DNA of 64,000 nucleotides from Pseudo-nitzschia pungens (taxonomy: Eukaryota > Bacillariophyta > Bacillariophyceae > Bacillariales > Bacillariaceae). Where the stretch lies: NCBI GenBank assembly GCA_037355855.1, contig CM074761.1:124001-188000 (forward strand), in the 5' to 3' direction. The notes below the pieces were generated by a model. That model had not been told where the DNA came from. It did not search any database and saw only the letters and a list, made by a program, of their open reading frames with translations. The number at the start of each line of letters is the position of its first letter. Position 1 is the stretch's first letter. The translations under genes were made by a program, and so were the position numbers. This document shows positions 40,883-53,158 of the stretch, in pieces.

Positions 40883-43154
40883 CGATTCCAAGATTGTGAG
40901 AACGAAAGGTGCTTCGAAGAAGCGGGGGGGAAACGTTGTTTGCAAATGCGTCTTGAGTAAGAGTTGCAAGTGATCGGTCTCAGTCTCCGCAAACATCCTA
41001 AGAATATCAATCCGCTATTTGAAGCATCGTCTCAGAAAACCAGTTATCGAGCTTGGATCGGCAATAATACGTTAGGTACGTCGTCTTGGAAAACTCTGTT
41101 GCCACGATACATTTATATTGCCTTCGCAGTGTTTAAATAATGTTGAATTTCAGGTACTTTCATCGACTTCTTTGAGCAACGAGGAATGTCAGAATGCTTC
41201 CTCACCACGAGTTATTGGAGAGGGCTATATCCTTTTCATGGTCCTCTAAGTATGTTATTGGATAGGGCTATATATTATTAAACATTCAATTGACAGGCTT
41301 GGATTCTCTTTTCTTACCGGTACCAATACGGTATGTCCAATCACGAAAAGAAATGTTTCTCTATCGGTTCGACCAGTTACCCCTACCGTGCCAAAAGTAC
41401 CGCACTCGTACATCGTTGTCAAACAGTAATGCATGAAACAGAGAGACACAAAACAATAAATAGTAAGGTTACGGTAAGATTATGTACAACATGAAACTAT
41501 AGTACACAAAATTTCGTATCATAGCGGTAAGTCTGGTGACATTTCAAAATTGGAAAGGGCAATATCCTTTTCATGGTCCTATAAGTATCTCATTGGAGAG
41601 GGCTATATATTTCAAACCATCATTGACAACCTTAATGACACTTTGAGAAGTGTCTTTTCTTCCAGTTACGTACTACCGGCACCGGTTCGGGTACGAATCC
41701 TTGCAGATATCGGACTACTGTATACGGTATCTATTTCTTCGAATTTTGAGCGAAGAAATTTAAAAAAGGAATTAACGTACCGTATGGTAAACCTTAACAC
41801 AACGTGACTACTTTTGAACTCTTTCAACCCACGCGTTCTAGGTTCAGATTAAGATACTTTCATCAATCATTTCTTTGATCAACGAGGAATTTCAGAATGC
41901 TTCCTCGCAATGAATTATTGGAGAGGGCTTTATCATTTTCGTGCCCCTTTAAGTATCTTATTGGATAGGGCTTTATCTTTTTCACGCTGCTTTAAGTAAG
42001 GTATTGGATAGGGCTATATATTGTTCTAAATAACTACGGAAATTTCTACCATCTATGCTCTGTTTTCCGTACTGTAGAAACCAGGGGACAGCTGATAGGA
42101 AATTGGTAGTATCAAAATTGATAAGCTTAGTCTCTTTTCTTCCCATTAACTTCTTTCAATCGCGCAAAGCAGGCGATCCTTTTTTCCTTGGCAATGGGAC
42201 GAATTCAAAATTCTACTAGTACGAGTAAGGTTAACCTTACTTGTACGAGTACGATTGCGAGTACATAATCTTACTTGTAACCTTACCTCATTTTCAACTA
42301 ATACTACTATGAACCATGTTCCCTGGGATGAGGGCTTGACTTTGATTGGCTCCCATCATGAGTGGTCGGAAATAGAAAAACGCGGGATTCGCGATGTACG
42401 GTATGTTTATTTTTGTACCGGAGGATACGGTAAATTTATCTGGTGTTGAAATACGGTAAAGTCAACTGGTGTTGCACGTAATTACTTCTACTTCCACGAA
42501 GTAAGAACCTTAATTATCAAGCACGAGTATATTTCAAAATTACGCGGCAGTATTAAATTTCTCACGTTTTTTCCTAGCCCCCTGAAAAAACTGATGAAAC
42601 AGCATCCTTCCGCATGTTTTCCTATGTACGTACCTCAAAAACGTAGGATACTACGAAGTAAGGTTACGAAGTACGAAGTACTAGAAGCGAGTAGTTCCAC
42701 GTCTTTGAATTCCACGTCTTTGAATAACCATAAAATCTAAACAATACCGTACAACATTCTTCGTAAAATACGAAGTAGCAACTAGTAGTAGTAACAAAGT
42801 AATGGACGCACTCCCACTTACTTACGACGAAGTGCTGACTGTCCTCGAACAATCTAGATCTCTGGTGCAACGTGCAATGAAATACAGTAACTTACGGTAA
42901 ACCTTACGAGTAAGGTTACTGTAAGATTACTGTCTTCAGTAATGATCAGGAAGGATCGAAGATGGAAACAATATATTCGTTGTAACCTTACCAAATCGCA
43001 ATCAAAACTCCAACATCAACTACAAGTGCGAGTATAAAGTAAGGTTACACGTACGGCAGTTTGAGAGAGAGGGCAGAAACTCAGCTGATATTGTCTCACG
43101 AAAAAGCAGAATAGCACACACAAAACACATACACACGACACCACACGACACAAC
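40883..43154. other. Divergent intergenic region with repeated regulatory-like arrays
   Basis: Lies between the starts of the glycoprotein (-) and the small protein at 43155 (+). It holds the 44-bp arrays listed separately, two copies of an AACGAGGAAT-TCAGAATGCTTCCTC block (about 41180 and 41880), and dense GTAAGGTTAC words from 42220 to 43050. No gene seen. Confidence 0.6.
41213..42025 (+). repeat. Three clusters of a ~44-bp ATTGGAKAGGGCTATAT unit
   Basis: Copies start at about 41213, 41257; 41549, 41592; 41916, 41960 and 42003, so the spacing inside clusters is 43-44 bp. The core is ATTGGATAGGGCTATAT followed by CTTTTCATGGTCCT and TAAGTAT. ATTGG is the reverse of CCAAT and each core has a TATA-like end, so these could be repeated promoter modules. 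Function is inference. Confidence 0.75.
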
Positions 43155-43730
43155 ATGACTTGGATGTACGAATTTACAAGACTAACTCTTCGAGTTCTAT
43201 GGAGGAATGCGAATGCGCTGTTTGGTTTCCTATTGGCTTTTGCGATGTGTTCGTCGGTTTGCGAAGGATGGACGTCTCCATCTCCCGCGCAAGGAAATTG
43301 CCCGACCTTAAGCCGGTGGGTTGCTGTCCGCAACGCACCCGCATTGTTTGCCGAAAACAACAACAGCAACAGCAACAACAGCAACGGAGTCCAGACCGTC
43401 GATCTGCAAACACTGGGCAGCGACCACGAGACCGAGGGACAGCTCATGGCCGACTCGATCGTCCGGTGGCTCGACGCCGAGTGGTTGCCGCAGCAGGTCC
43501 ACATCGACATGGCCGACTCGGCGAAGCGATCCTACATCCGGTGCAGAGAGAGCAACCAGGACGAAATCATGGACATCATGATGCAGATCTCGAACGACCT
43601 GCAGGAAGACTGGGCGAAGTACAACGACGATGCCTTTATCAACGCCTGGGACGTGGGAAACTACTGTTCGGACTATCTGGTTAAGCGGTCCGGAAGCGAG
43701 GGCTGCCCGTGCTCGTCGGAAATTTTTTAA
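43155..43730 (+). CDS. Small signal-peptide protein of unknown function
   Basis: A 191-residue intronless protein. The ATG at 43155 (ACAACATG) is the first in frame. Residues 20-42 form a hydrophobic signal-like segment (ALFGFLLAFAMCSSV). It is followed by a Ser/Arg-rich stretch that could serve as a plastid transit peptide, with an Asn/Ser repeat near 68-78. The conserved-looking core (about 82-191) has ETEGQLMADSIVRWLDAEW, SAKRSYIRCRES, WDVGNYCSDYL and a Cys pair at the end (GCPCSS). I do not know a named family; it resembles small stramenopile proteins of unknown role. Secretory or plastid location is inferred. Confidence 0.8.
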   Translation: MTWMYEFTRLTLRVLWRNANALFGFLLAFAMCSSVCEGWTSPSPAQGNCPTLSRWVAVRNAPALFAENNNSNSNNSNGVQTVDLQTLGSDHETEGQLMADSIVRWLDAEWLPQQVHIDMADSAKRSYIRCRESNQDEIMDIMMQISNDLQEDWAKYNDDAFINAWDVGNYCSDYLVKRSGSEGCPCSSEIF

Positions 43731-45150
43731 AGGGTGATGGGATGCGGATGCGGATGCGGATATTGCCGTGGTATAATGATAATATGTAACCTTACCGTAC
43801 GGTACAGTTATGGTTTTGCTACTACACGTACTCATCGCGGCAGCACCAACAACATGGACTCGGAGACGGTGATTGGTGATTGGTCATCGAGCATGATAAT
43901 GATGGTGACGTGAGGGTGTTGAACTTCGAAGACGCTGATTGGTTGCGAAGACCACGTGCCGCAGTCTTGCTATTGATTAGAGTCTCGCCACTTCTTTCGT
44001 TCACAGTGGTCGTTGGTTGAAGCCACCGTTAGAATTATCAATTGGGGGTCATGCTGTCGTGTGAGACGAGTTCGAGTTCTACAACAGCAAGAATGAAAAA
44101 GATTGATTGGAGAGATCTCCTTCCGCCCTTTCTGCCTCGAGCCGCAAACAATAAAGCGTTCCATAACAAATTTTTTTCACCACCGATAGCAAACACCGAT
44201 AGCAACACTCGGAATAAAAACACGAGGAAACCCTCAAGACTACTAAACCGGCAATAAGAACTTTTGACGGCGAAGACAACGTCGAATCGAGAAAGCTACT
44301 GCTCGTCCACAGGTCGTCATAGTGTCACCACCGTGATCTGGCTGTGGATGGGTTGTGTAAAGGTCGGGATCGAAATTACTATTTGGGCTCCATCGTACTA
44401 AGTACTTCGTACGTGGTGGTTTATGACAACATCTCTATCTATAATAGTGGCAATTTTGTGGTGTGGTGTGGTGTGGTGTGGTGCAGTGCAGTGCAGTGCA
44501 GTGCAGTGGCATGTACCGTTCGATCGATCGGCTGTAGAAGAGACACACCGCAAGACATTTTTGTGCGAAGGCATGCACATGCATGCGTCGTCACATTCCT
44601 TGGCTTTGCCCGCACACCCCGCCCTCGGTTTGCTACCAATAGCATCCTTCCCCGACCCTAGTCACAACACGATGCCATTCGAATCCGTACCAATTTGAAC
44701 GAAGACAGTCTGTATTGCGTGGCATTCGAATGCTCGACAGATCTCGCGTTTGCAGCAACTCACTCCGGTGCACTTATAACTAGAATCATGAGATCGCACT
44801 CGTCTTACTCGTACTCATCGAAGGATGCAGTACCTCGGGACAACACAGATCGTGGATTGCAGACCAAGCCTATTCGTGCCCTTGTCGCTGTAGACACTCC
44901 AGTAGGTGGCAGACAAACAGACGGACGATGGAATCCATCACGGTAGCTACCTACCTGCCCACCGTGGATTGCATCCGGAGCCGCGCTGGGACTCACGGCG
45001 AGAATTGCACGGGATGGCACAGGTATTCCGCATGCTGTCGAAACAAAGCGCTCCGCACCCACCCACCCACCCATCCATGCACGCACGCACGCACGTACGC
45101 ACGCACACACACAACACAATGGTTCCAAAAACGCTGCGCCGTGCAATGCG
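43731..45150. other. Convergent intergenic region
   Basis: Contains ATTGG (inverted CCAAT) words at 43877-43985, a GTGTGGTG/CAGTG run at 44461-44510, and CACGCACGCA at 45075-45105. Open frames on both strands here lack domains. Confidence 0.55.
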
Positions 45151-46190
45151 TTAGGCGTCGACCCCTCTGCTGCTGTTTGTGCTGCTGCTGGTGCTGCTGC
45201 TTCTCGTGCCAAAGTCGAGCCGCGAAAGATCCAGCTCCCGCCACTCGAGGTCGCTTTTCTCGATGAAAATCGTCCCGGTGTCCTCGTCAATGAATTCCCA
45301 GACGCGGAGCGGCAGCGCGCCAAAGGTAAACCGTCCCTTCCACCACGTCGTCGCGCCCGGCGTGTTCGGGACGCCGTCGTTTTCCTCCGTTCGGTCGGTT
45401 CGGTCGTCTCCTTCCCCCGCGTTGGACAACAAGTGCGCTTCCAGGTGCTCGACAAAGGGCGCCATGAAGGATTCGACGCCGATGCCCCACCGGCAGTGGA
45501 CGATGTGGGCCGTGGGGTACCGCCTCATGAGGTCCAGGGCCTTGCGCGGCTTCATCCGTCCCGACTCGCCCCAAAACACGACCCGCGCGTTGTTGTCGGT
45601 GGCGGTGGCGGTGGTGGTGGTGCCGCAAACAATGCCCGGCGACTCTGCCGACTCTGCCGATTCTGCTCCCCGGAGGCCCACCACGTCCGGCAGGTAGTCC
45701 GGATCGCCAATGTCCAGCTCGATTTCCAGTTCCAGGTCGGGATAGTCCGTGGCAAAGAGCTTCCATATCATTGCCTTGGTGAGGACGTGCTGCAGGGTTT
45801 CCATTCGTTTCTTTTCGAGCGTCTTGGTGACCCCGTGCGCCGTCAGGTTCAGCATCATTTTTTTCGATTTGGGAACGTCCGCGAGTTTCTTGCTGGCGTG
45901 CTTGTAGTTGCCGTTCCAGCGGCGTGCCGCTTGCCGTTGTTGAAACAGGGATGATGGCGTTCGTGTTGGTGTGAGTGTGGGTGTGGGTGTGAATGTAAGC
46001 GTTCGTGTTCGCGTTCGCGTTCGCGTTCGTGATCGTGATCGTGATCGTGCCCATGTCGGTGATAATCCCCGTCGCTGCTGCCGACAAAGGATTCCACACG
46101 CCAAACGGCATGTTCAGCGTTCCAAAACGGGATCGAGGCAATCAGCAACCATCCAATTCGGAGCGCACGTTTACAAGAACACGATTTCAT
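45151..46190 (-). CDS. YaeQ-like (PD-(D/E)XK fold) protein with N-terminal signal, frame-broken in repeats
   Basis: The body frame (to the stop at 45151) contains a 250-residue region with LTAHGVTKTLEKKRMETLQHV, LEIELDIGDPDYLPDVVGLR, VVFWGESGRMKPRKALDLM and a C-terminal TFGALPLRVWEF. The layout (helix, strand with E-x-D, PDVV, then a strand with W-G-E-S-G before a Lys/Arg helix) recalls YaeQ, a PD-(D/E)XK-fold family. The match is by pattern only, and the usual catalytic Lys is not evident. The only good ATG (46190) is in another frame and starts a signal-like peptide (RIGWLLIASIPFWNA). The two frames meet in CGAACG/GATCGT and GGTGTG repeats at 45960-46060, so a repeat-length change or a short intron is needed. 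Function unknown. Confidence 0.55.
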
Positions 46191-47121
46191 CCTTATTGTC
46201 TATGTTTATTATAGCCGTATCTTCATAGAGTCTCGAAGCTTTCTTTGATATATATATATATATATTGAAATGTGGCAAGGTGTCGCAAAGGAATCAAATA
46301 ATAAGAGCCTCACCTCGGACATCCAAAAAGGACTGATGTGAGATTTTCTAACGATTGACGAAAGAGATGGATGATAGATGATGGATGATGGATGATGGAT
46401 TTTCAATTTTGGGATGCGTGATAGTGGAGTGAGAGGAGGAGTGGATGTTGGATGTAAAGGTAACCTTAACCTTACTACTATGATACGAGGTCCGAGAACT
46501 CGCACAGGGAGGAGGGGAGGAAGCTGAAAGAGGGGGAACGAACCAGCAAGTTCGTACTTTCAACTGGGTAAGGTTATCTTATTGTACATACTACATTCTA
46601 CTATTACCGTAATTACTCTACATCGTACATACGGTAAGGTTCTTACCTTCTGACACAAGATTGAAGGACTCACTCCATTTTCAATTTTTAGGGAGGGTGG
46701 AGAATGGAGATTACGTGATGTCATCAGTCATCAGTTGTGTCAGTCTCATAAAAAAAATTTGGGTCACGAGCTATCTTGTTTCGTAAGATTACTACTGGAA
46801 GTAATATTTATTTACGAGAACGAGTATGGTAGGGTAAAAACCTCACCTCGTAGAAGAAACAGAACGTCAGAGTCAGTCGTCTGTCTCACTCTCATGAAAT
46901 CTCAAATCCAAAAAAGGGCAGATTTCTGGATACCTTACGTACTTGTACGTAATTACGGTACCGTACATACCTGTAATTTAACAGCATCACATCCCCAATC
47001 CTAACTTCTCTTCTTGTTCTCATTCTCGGCAACACATCTGTCTGCCGCTAGCGACCCATTGACATTGACTGACTCGTGTGATCGTCATCGGTAACGAACA
47101 CACAGAAACAGAGACATTCCC
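46191..47121. other. Divergent intergenic region
   Basis: Has an (AT)n stretch (46249-46266), GGATGATGGAT repeats (46368-46402), and GTAAGGTT/AACCTTAC words at 46459-46480, 46567 and 46631. It serves the YaeQ-like (-) and PsbP-like (+) genes. No coding region was seen. Confidence 0.55.
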
Positions 47122-48343
47122 ATGAGACCTTCTTGTTCCCGCCTTCCCATCCTCCTCCTCCTCGCGGCGCCCGCCGCCGGATTGCAGAGCCCTTGCCATC
47201 GTCCCAAACCGCAGCGGTGCCATCGGCAGCGGATCGAAGCTGCTTCCGACGAGTCGTTGACGCGCCGCGACGTTCTGGGCGGTCTGGCCTCGGCGGCCGC
47301 AGCGGCGGCATTCGCCGGAGCGGGCGTGGTTTCTTCCCCGCAACCGGCGTGGTCCGCGGCGGCCGTTCAGGACTCGCTGGACGTGGACGAATTCCTCCGA
47401 AAGGGCGTCGACACCGGAGGCACCATGGGAGTGTCGAGCCAGGCCGGGAAGAGCCGACCGGAAACGGGTGTCTTTCTGCGCGACGGGAGCGACGTCTCGC
47501 GAGACAAAAAGACCGGGGACGTGAGCGCCGAGATCGTCGTCAACGGGAGCAACGGCGAAAAAATGGCCGTCTTCGTGAGCTACAGCTCTCCGTGGCCACT
47601 GGGTAAGACGTGAATTTGATACCGTGTGTTGGAGGGGTTGCCAGCATTGTGCAAACCAGAAACTCGGCGCTCGTGTGATCCGCTGTCCGCAATACAAAAG
47701 GAGTGAGTGATAGCCTCTCAACCAATCATCTTAATCATTCAAATCATCATCATCCTTGCCTTGACTTGACTTGCCTTGCCTTGCCTTGCAATGGAATGCA
47801 TTGCAATGCATGTTTCCCGTGTCTAACCGATTGTCACAAACACGCCGTTGTTTTTTGTCAGCCGAGGGCCCGTTTTACGACATCGAGTGCCGCAACCAGA
47901 AAACCAGCGACGGTGCCTTCGTGCAGGTCACGACCGACGTCGGCGGCAAGTCCATTGCGGAGATCGACAACGCCTTCCTGCTGGACAATCTGCTGGCCCC
48001 CAGCGGACGCTTCTCCTTTTACGGACAGCCGACGGACGTGAAGATCAAGAAAACCACCACCGAGGGCGACTACAGGATCCTCGATCTCAGCTTTTCGACG
48101 CTGTCCCAGGCGACCCAGACCGAGATTCCCCGCCGGGCGCGGCTGGTGGCGACCATCCCCAAGGGGTCGTCGCAGGCCGTGGTTCTCGTGGGGAGCGCGC
48201 CGGCGTCGCGGTGGACGGCCAAGGGGGCCGACCAGTCCGTCTACGCGACGGTCGAGTCCTTTCGGGCGATCGCGGCGCCCAAGAGCTCCCTCAAGCTGCG
48301 GCGCAAGGAGCGCAACGCCTTTCTGATCGATGAGAACGAGTAG
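47122..48343 (+). CDS. PsbP-domain protein, thylakoid lumen (two exons)
   Basis: Exons 47122-47602 and 47862-48343, with a 259-nt GT-AG intron, give 320 residues. Residues 1-21 are an ER signal (ILLLLAAPAAGLQ), followed by a basic plastid transit stretch. A twin-arginine thylakoid signal then follows (SLTRRDVLGGLASAAAA, ending in PAWSAAA), so the product is expected in the thylakoid lumen. The mature part has PsbP-family marks: a PWPLG segment, FYDIECRNQKTSDGAFVQV, and a C-terminal VYATVESFRAI. PsbP proteins and their relatives support photosystem II and other thylakoid complexes; which subgroup this is cannot be read here. Confidence 0.82.
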
Positions 48344-49233
48344 CAAGTAGCGAGTAGCGAGCGACTCGCCCGCTCGAGCGCAAACAGCCGGGTCGAACGC
48401 AGAGCCGAAAGCGAAGCGAAGAGCGGGGTCGCGGTAGAATGGACAGAATCAATACCAATAATAATAACAATAATAATAATGCGATGGTGCTCGGCCTTCG
48501 CATCCGCATCGTGGGTCGGAACCAGCGCTGGCACTGCGATAGGGTTGGATTAGTTTCGATCTTGTCGTCCTCTAAAGTTGTATTATTACTATTGTACGAG
48601 GTACACGCAACCATGCTAACACGCAAGATCGCAAATGCCTTGTTGTTGTTGTTGCGCCGAGGATAAAATTTATCATGACCATCGACCTCGGTCCTGTTTG
48701 CGATTGCAATTTATTCAAAAGAGACCACGGAATCAAGAGCGTTTCCCGTGTCTCAAATTTTGCCAGACTCGTTTTGTGAGACAAGCGAACGACAATGCCG
48801 GAACCGGTCGAAGACGAGGTTTCGTATCTTGGTTGATCTGTGCCAGTGGTGACGGTTCGACGCATGAGTGAATGATATAACACGAGTGGTCGTTCCTGCG
48901 TCCGGAATACAACAATTGGCGACAGCCGCATCTCAACCACTTCACTCGCGTGACAGCTGCGTTTCGCGTCCATTCCACGGAAACAAACAAAACGGACACG
49001 AGTTTATTGATTGGGGATCCGAGCTAAAGAGTGATCTTCTAATCGGATAGTTATTATACATTACAATTATTGTACATACCGCATCACCAAAGTCCGAGGT
49101 TCGATCCTGCGTACATCGGGTGGAGGGAATTCGAGGCAGACAAACCGAGGTGTTCCAACCGCTTCGAGGTCGCTTCGCCTCATTTCGTCGGTGTGGTGCT
49201 TCGGTGTCGTTTCCTTGTCGCTGCCACTATTCA
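48344..49233. other. Convergent intergenic region
   Basis: GCGAGTAGCGAGCG words just after the PsbP stop, (AATAAT)n at 48453-48480, and otherwise no feature. A GGTTCGATCC word at 49099 looks like a tRNA B box, but no cloverleaf forms around it. Confidence 0.55.
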
Positions 49234-50805
49234 TTACGCGGTGTGGACACGAATGTCCATGTGCGAGAGCCGCAAATCCTGTTCCATCGAACTAATGTCG
49301 GCAACGTACTGGTCGAGGTTTTCCTTGTCCTTTATGTTGGGGGAGCTGGCCAGTACATCAATGACGAATTCTCGTTGCCCCGTGCTGCTCAGCCGAATCG
49401 AGGTCGAAACGTCCTCCAGCGACATGCCCTTTCGCGCGATCCGTTTGGTGACGTCGGCCAGTATTCCGGGTCTGTCGGTGTCACGGCATGATTTCACGGT
49501 CGTAACGAAATGCAATGTGGTAGCGTTGGGCAGATTGCATTTGGATTGTCGTTGGCAAAACACAAGGAACAAGAAGCAATTAGTGAAAGATAGAAAGAAA
49601 CGCATTTGCCAGTGCATAGGAAATCACTGACACGGAAAAAAGAGGACATCCGGCACACAGATAGCAAGCAACAAACCACCGGTCGAAACACCATCGTTCG
49701 CAACAACAACAACGGCAACGTACCGATCGTCCCCAACGCAATGAATCCTCATTCCCATCACGGCCACCTGTCTCTGGTTGGTTTTTGTTCGGGTCAGCCG
49801 CGTCGGATGGATGTTCAGCTCCTTGAGATTTCCGTTGTCGAGAGACTCGAAAAACGAGTTGGACTCCTCCTTCGGAATGGCCACGTGCATCTGGATGATG
49901 AATTCCTCTCCCAACCGCACCATCTTCGAGTGCGTGACGTTCCCTCCCTGGCTGGCAACGTGGCTCGCGAGCTGGGCCACCATTCCCGGTCGGTCCTTCC
50001 CCGCCGCCGAGATGCTGATGTGATCCAGGTGCAGGTCCATCTCGACCGGTGTCGTGTTGAAGGCGTCCAGGCCCTCCAGAAAGATCTTGTAGGTGGCGTT
50101 GGTGACGATGCCGCCCGCCATTTCGTCCGCGTGGATCGCGTCCCCGCCCCGCATGGCGGACAGCACGCAGGTCCACACCAGCGACATGCTGGCCACGAAC
50201 GGGATGCGCATGTGCATCGGCATGAAGGCAAAGTTTACCAGCGTCGCGGGGACCCAGATCTTCCAGAGGGCGATCATGTCCTCCTGGATGTTGTTCTTGT
50301 ATTCCCGCACGACGCGGCCCCAATCGGGCTTGCCGTCGTCTCTCTTTCCGCACATGACGAGTTCTTTCGTTGCGTAAAACGCCGGGAAGTACATGACGGG
50401 ATGGTGGACGCACTGATCCAGGAACACCTGCAGTCCCAGGCTCCAGATTCCCTTGACGTCCTTGACCTTTTGCTTCAGTGGCTTGGCGGCAAACTTCGCG
50501 GCGTTCGGGAACATCCGGCCGAAAATGGGAACGTAGAGCGCGTATTGGACACCGCCCAGATAGATGAACCCAAAGGTAGCAAAGGCAGCGTTTCGCCGCC
50601 AATCGATTTTCTCCTTCCGGTCCACAACCTTTTGGACCAGCAGATCCATGAGGCACGTCTTGACTCCCGACAGGATCACCCCAAACGCCAGGGGATGCTT
50701 GGCGGGAACATCCCGCGCTCGGGCCCAGAATCGACAGGCGGCCGACGGGGTTTTGGCAGCAAGAGTGGTAGCGACGTTGGAACGGCCAACAACGGAAGCT
50801 AGCAT
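49234..50805 (-). CDS. Mpv17/PMP22-family membrane protein fused to two ACT domains (two exons)
   Basis: Exons 50805-49724 and 49471-49234 on the minus strand join through a 252-nt GT-AG intron to 439 residues. The N-terminal half (about 20-215) is an Mpv17/PMP22 membrane domain. It has LLVQKVVDRK, VFLDQCVHHPVMYFPAFY and the family signature WKIWVPATLVNFAFMPMHMR. Mpv17 proteins sit in inner mitochondrial or peroxisomal membranes and affect solute passage. Two ACT-type regulatory domains follow: about 248-335 (ISISAAGKDRPGMVAQL) and about 348-439 (GMRIHCVGDDRPGILADVT, split by the intron), arranged as in bacterial GcvR. ACT domains usually bind amino acids. The fusion suggests an amino-acid-responsive membrane channel, which is inference. 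The ATG at 50805 is chosen because no ATG precedes it in frame. Confidence 0.87.
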
Positions 50806-52771
50806 TGTCCTCTTGTCTCTCGAGAAGAAAAATACGTAGCACTCTCGATTTCTCCTGTGGGGGTGATTCAAACTATGTTTCGTGTCGTTCTGGAATGAAA
50901 AAAAGGCTCCACCAGTGATGGGAATTGAAGGATGGGATCTTCCAAGTTCCAACAACCCAACGGTCCGTGTTGCACAACCGGTATTCCTACGAGAATGCTA
51001 AAGTTCAAAATCGTAATACCGCAGAAGTTGAAAAGAATATTATTTCTCGCATATGGTGTAGCAGTACAAAAAATAATTCGAACTCGTACGTGTATTACTT
51101 GTATAATGCCTGGTAAACTTTACTGTAGCGGGGAGAAAGAGAAAAAAATACTTGTTCGTTAAGTATGTTGTAAGTCTTACCGGTACAATGCACGTGACAA
51201 GGGTTTGTTCGCATGAGAACAGAAATATTCGATGGTTTGGAATTGTCGGCGCGAACAAATCCAGATCCTTCTCGAACCAATGTTCCGTCAGCGACAGTAA
51301 CCTTACGTTCGGTTATGAATCTCTTTTTTTTCGAGATGAAGATCGTTTGTCTGTCAACCTTGAATACAGATTACTTTTGAGATCGAGGTTTTGGTTGAGA
51401 TGGGAAGACCGCGTCCGCAATCACATCCGGCATGTGTTGTCCAGGGAGACTGGCTGACGGTGAAAGACTTATTTCAAATCATGCGTTGGAAGTCATATAT
51501 AGGATGACGTGGGAACACAGGGACCAGGTTCACGACTCACTGACGACTTATTTTGTTTTTAACGAAAACATGGTATGCACAAGTTCGAAAACGTGCCAGC
51601 GAATTCAACCGATGGATGCAATGGAATTTCAGATTTTGGAAGGGAATAGGGAATACGGTATCTTGGTCGCAAATACTTTTCCTAACTGGGGTTTGGTGGC
51701 TTTCGCATTACGATGTTCGAAGCAACCAGTACTAGTACCGGTGGTAGCAGTAGAAGTAGTAGTAGTAAACCTTACGGTAGTAATAGTGGTGTAGAATTAA
51801 AATAGTAGGAGTAATGGCAATAATGGAAGTAGTACTACTAGTGCTACTAGTAGTAGTACTAGGTAATGATATTACTAGTACCAGTCAGCAAGAGATAGGA
51901 TAACAAAAGCACCAGCAGCAACAACAGCAGCAGCACATGGAGTTCTGGCAAACGCACACCAGTGAGCAGTCTACAGGTGATAGTACTAGTACTGCTGCTA
52001 CTCCTGTTGTCCAAGGGCAATTGGTGCATACCGGTACCTCGTCAGATACTACTGCAGGATACTCCCCTAGAGGTACGGTAAGGTTAGGAGGATCAGTCGA
52101 TGAGGAGGGCATGATAGTAGGACGCTCAGTTTAAAAAGGAAATGAGAAACAAGAAAGAAGTGGGAGCTGAGGACACCAGCAAGTTCTTGCTGCATTCTTG
52201 TAATAATAAAACAACAGGGTAAACCTTACTACTACTAGCGTAAGATCTTACCCGGTACACCAGCTTCGAAGCTGTACCTTAAATTACTGCACTGGTGGCG
52301 CTGCATTATTCAATCGTAATTAAGGTTACCGTAATCTTATGCTTGTTTGCCAGCTTCCGCTCCCGCTAACTTGTTCGCGAACACGGTTTCGAGTAGCCGT
52401 AGGTGGTCCTTCGGGAATCTTGTTTTTTAATGATGTACTACTATTTATTTTAGTTTGCATTCCCCCTCCACTCCGCATCCGCGCTTCATCTTCGTCCGTT
52501 CCATCATCATAATTACCGGTACAATTTTTTTTTTTTTAAAAAAAAGAGTAAGTTACCAGTAACCTTAACCTTACCTTTTTATTTTAAGATTTTAATCCTT
52601 ACTGTACCAGTAGGGTAAGGTTTTTACGGTCGATCGGTTCGTCCATGGTCCTTTTCGGTTCGATCGATTTTCGATTTTTTTTTTTTCTCCGTCTTTGTCA
52701 TGATCATCGATCATCGATCATCGATCATCGATCATCGATCATCTCTTGGACTTCTTTCCGGTTTCCAAAAC

Positions 52772-52837
<66 letters not shown>

Positions 52838-52838
52838 C

Positions 52839-52873
<35 letters not shown>

Positions 52874-53158
52874 ACAACAACAAAGGCTGTAGACGATAGA
52901 CGATAGACGCCAACTTTCCTCTTGCTTATCGGGAGGGTTGCCACGATACGCAAAAACGAAAGCTGTGCTTCTTTCATTGCCTTGGGTATCACCCTGCGAC
53001 GCACAGTATTCACAGTGTTCCGTCTACTATACTGCGTACGAGTACGAGTACGAGTACGAGTAGTACTTCGTGCTTCTATCATTATTACTTCTACTTGTTT
53101 GCAGAAGTTGGCATACTACAATACAGTATCTTAGTGATCTACACGTAAGGCTTACCGC
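50806..53158. other. Divergent intergenic region with microsatellites
   Basis: Holds TAGTAGTACTAG words (51750-51900), a 9-T and an A run near 52525, and GTAAGGTT/AACCTTAC words at 52218, 52323, 52560 and 52613. It also has ATCGATC-type 7-mers (52700-52742), a (CAACAG)n microsatellite (about 52773-52880) and TACGAG (53036-53060). No gene called. Confidence 0.6.
52700..52880 (+). repeat. ATCGATC heptamer run and (CAACAG)n microsatellite
   Basis: Five to six GATCATC units (52700-52742), then about 17 CAACAG units (52773-52880). The poly-Gln/Asn/Leu open frames here come from the repeat. Confidence 0.85.

Noticed and set aside
44695..45460. Overlapping open frames on both strands between 44.7 and 45.5 kb
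   Set aside because: They are shadows of the YaeQ-like gene or repeat-derived (CACGCACG) and lack domains.
49090..49125. tRNA-like B box GGTTCGATCC
   Set aside because: The T-arm stem does not pair and no acceptor, D or anticodon arms are found around it.
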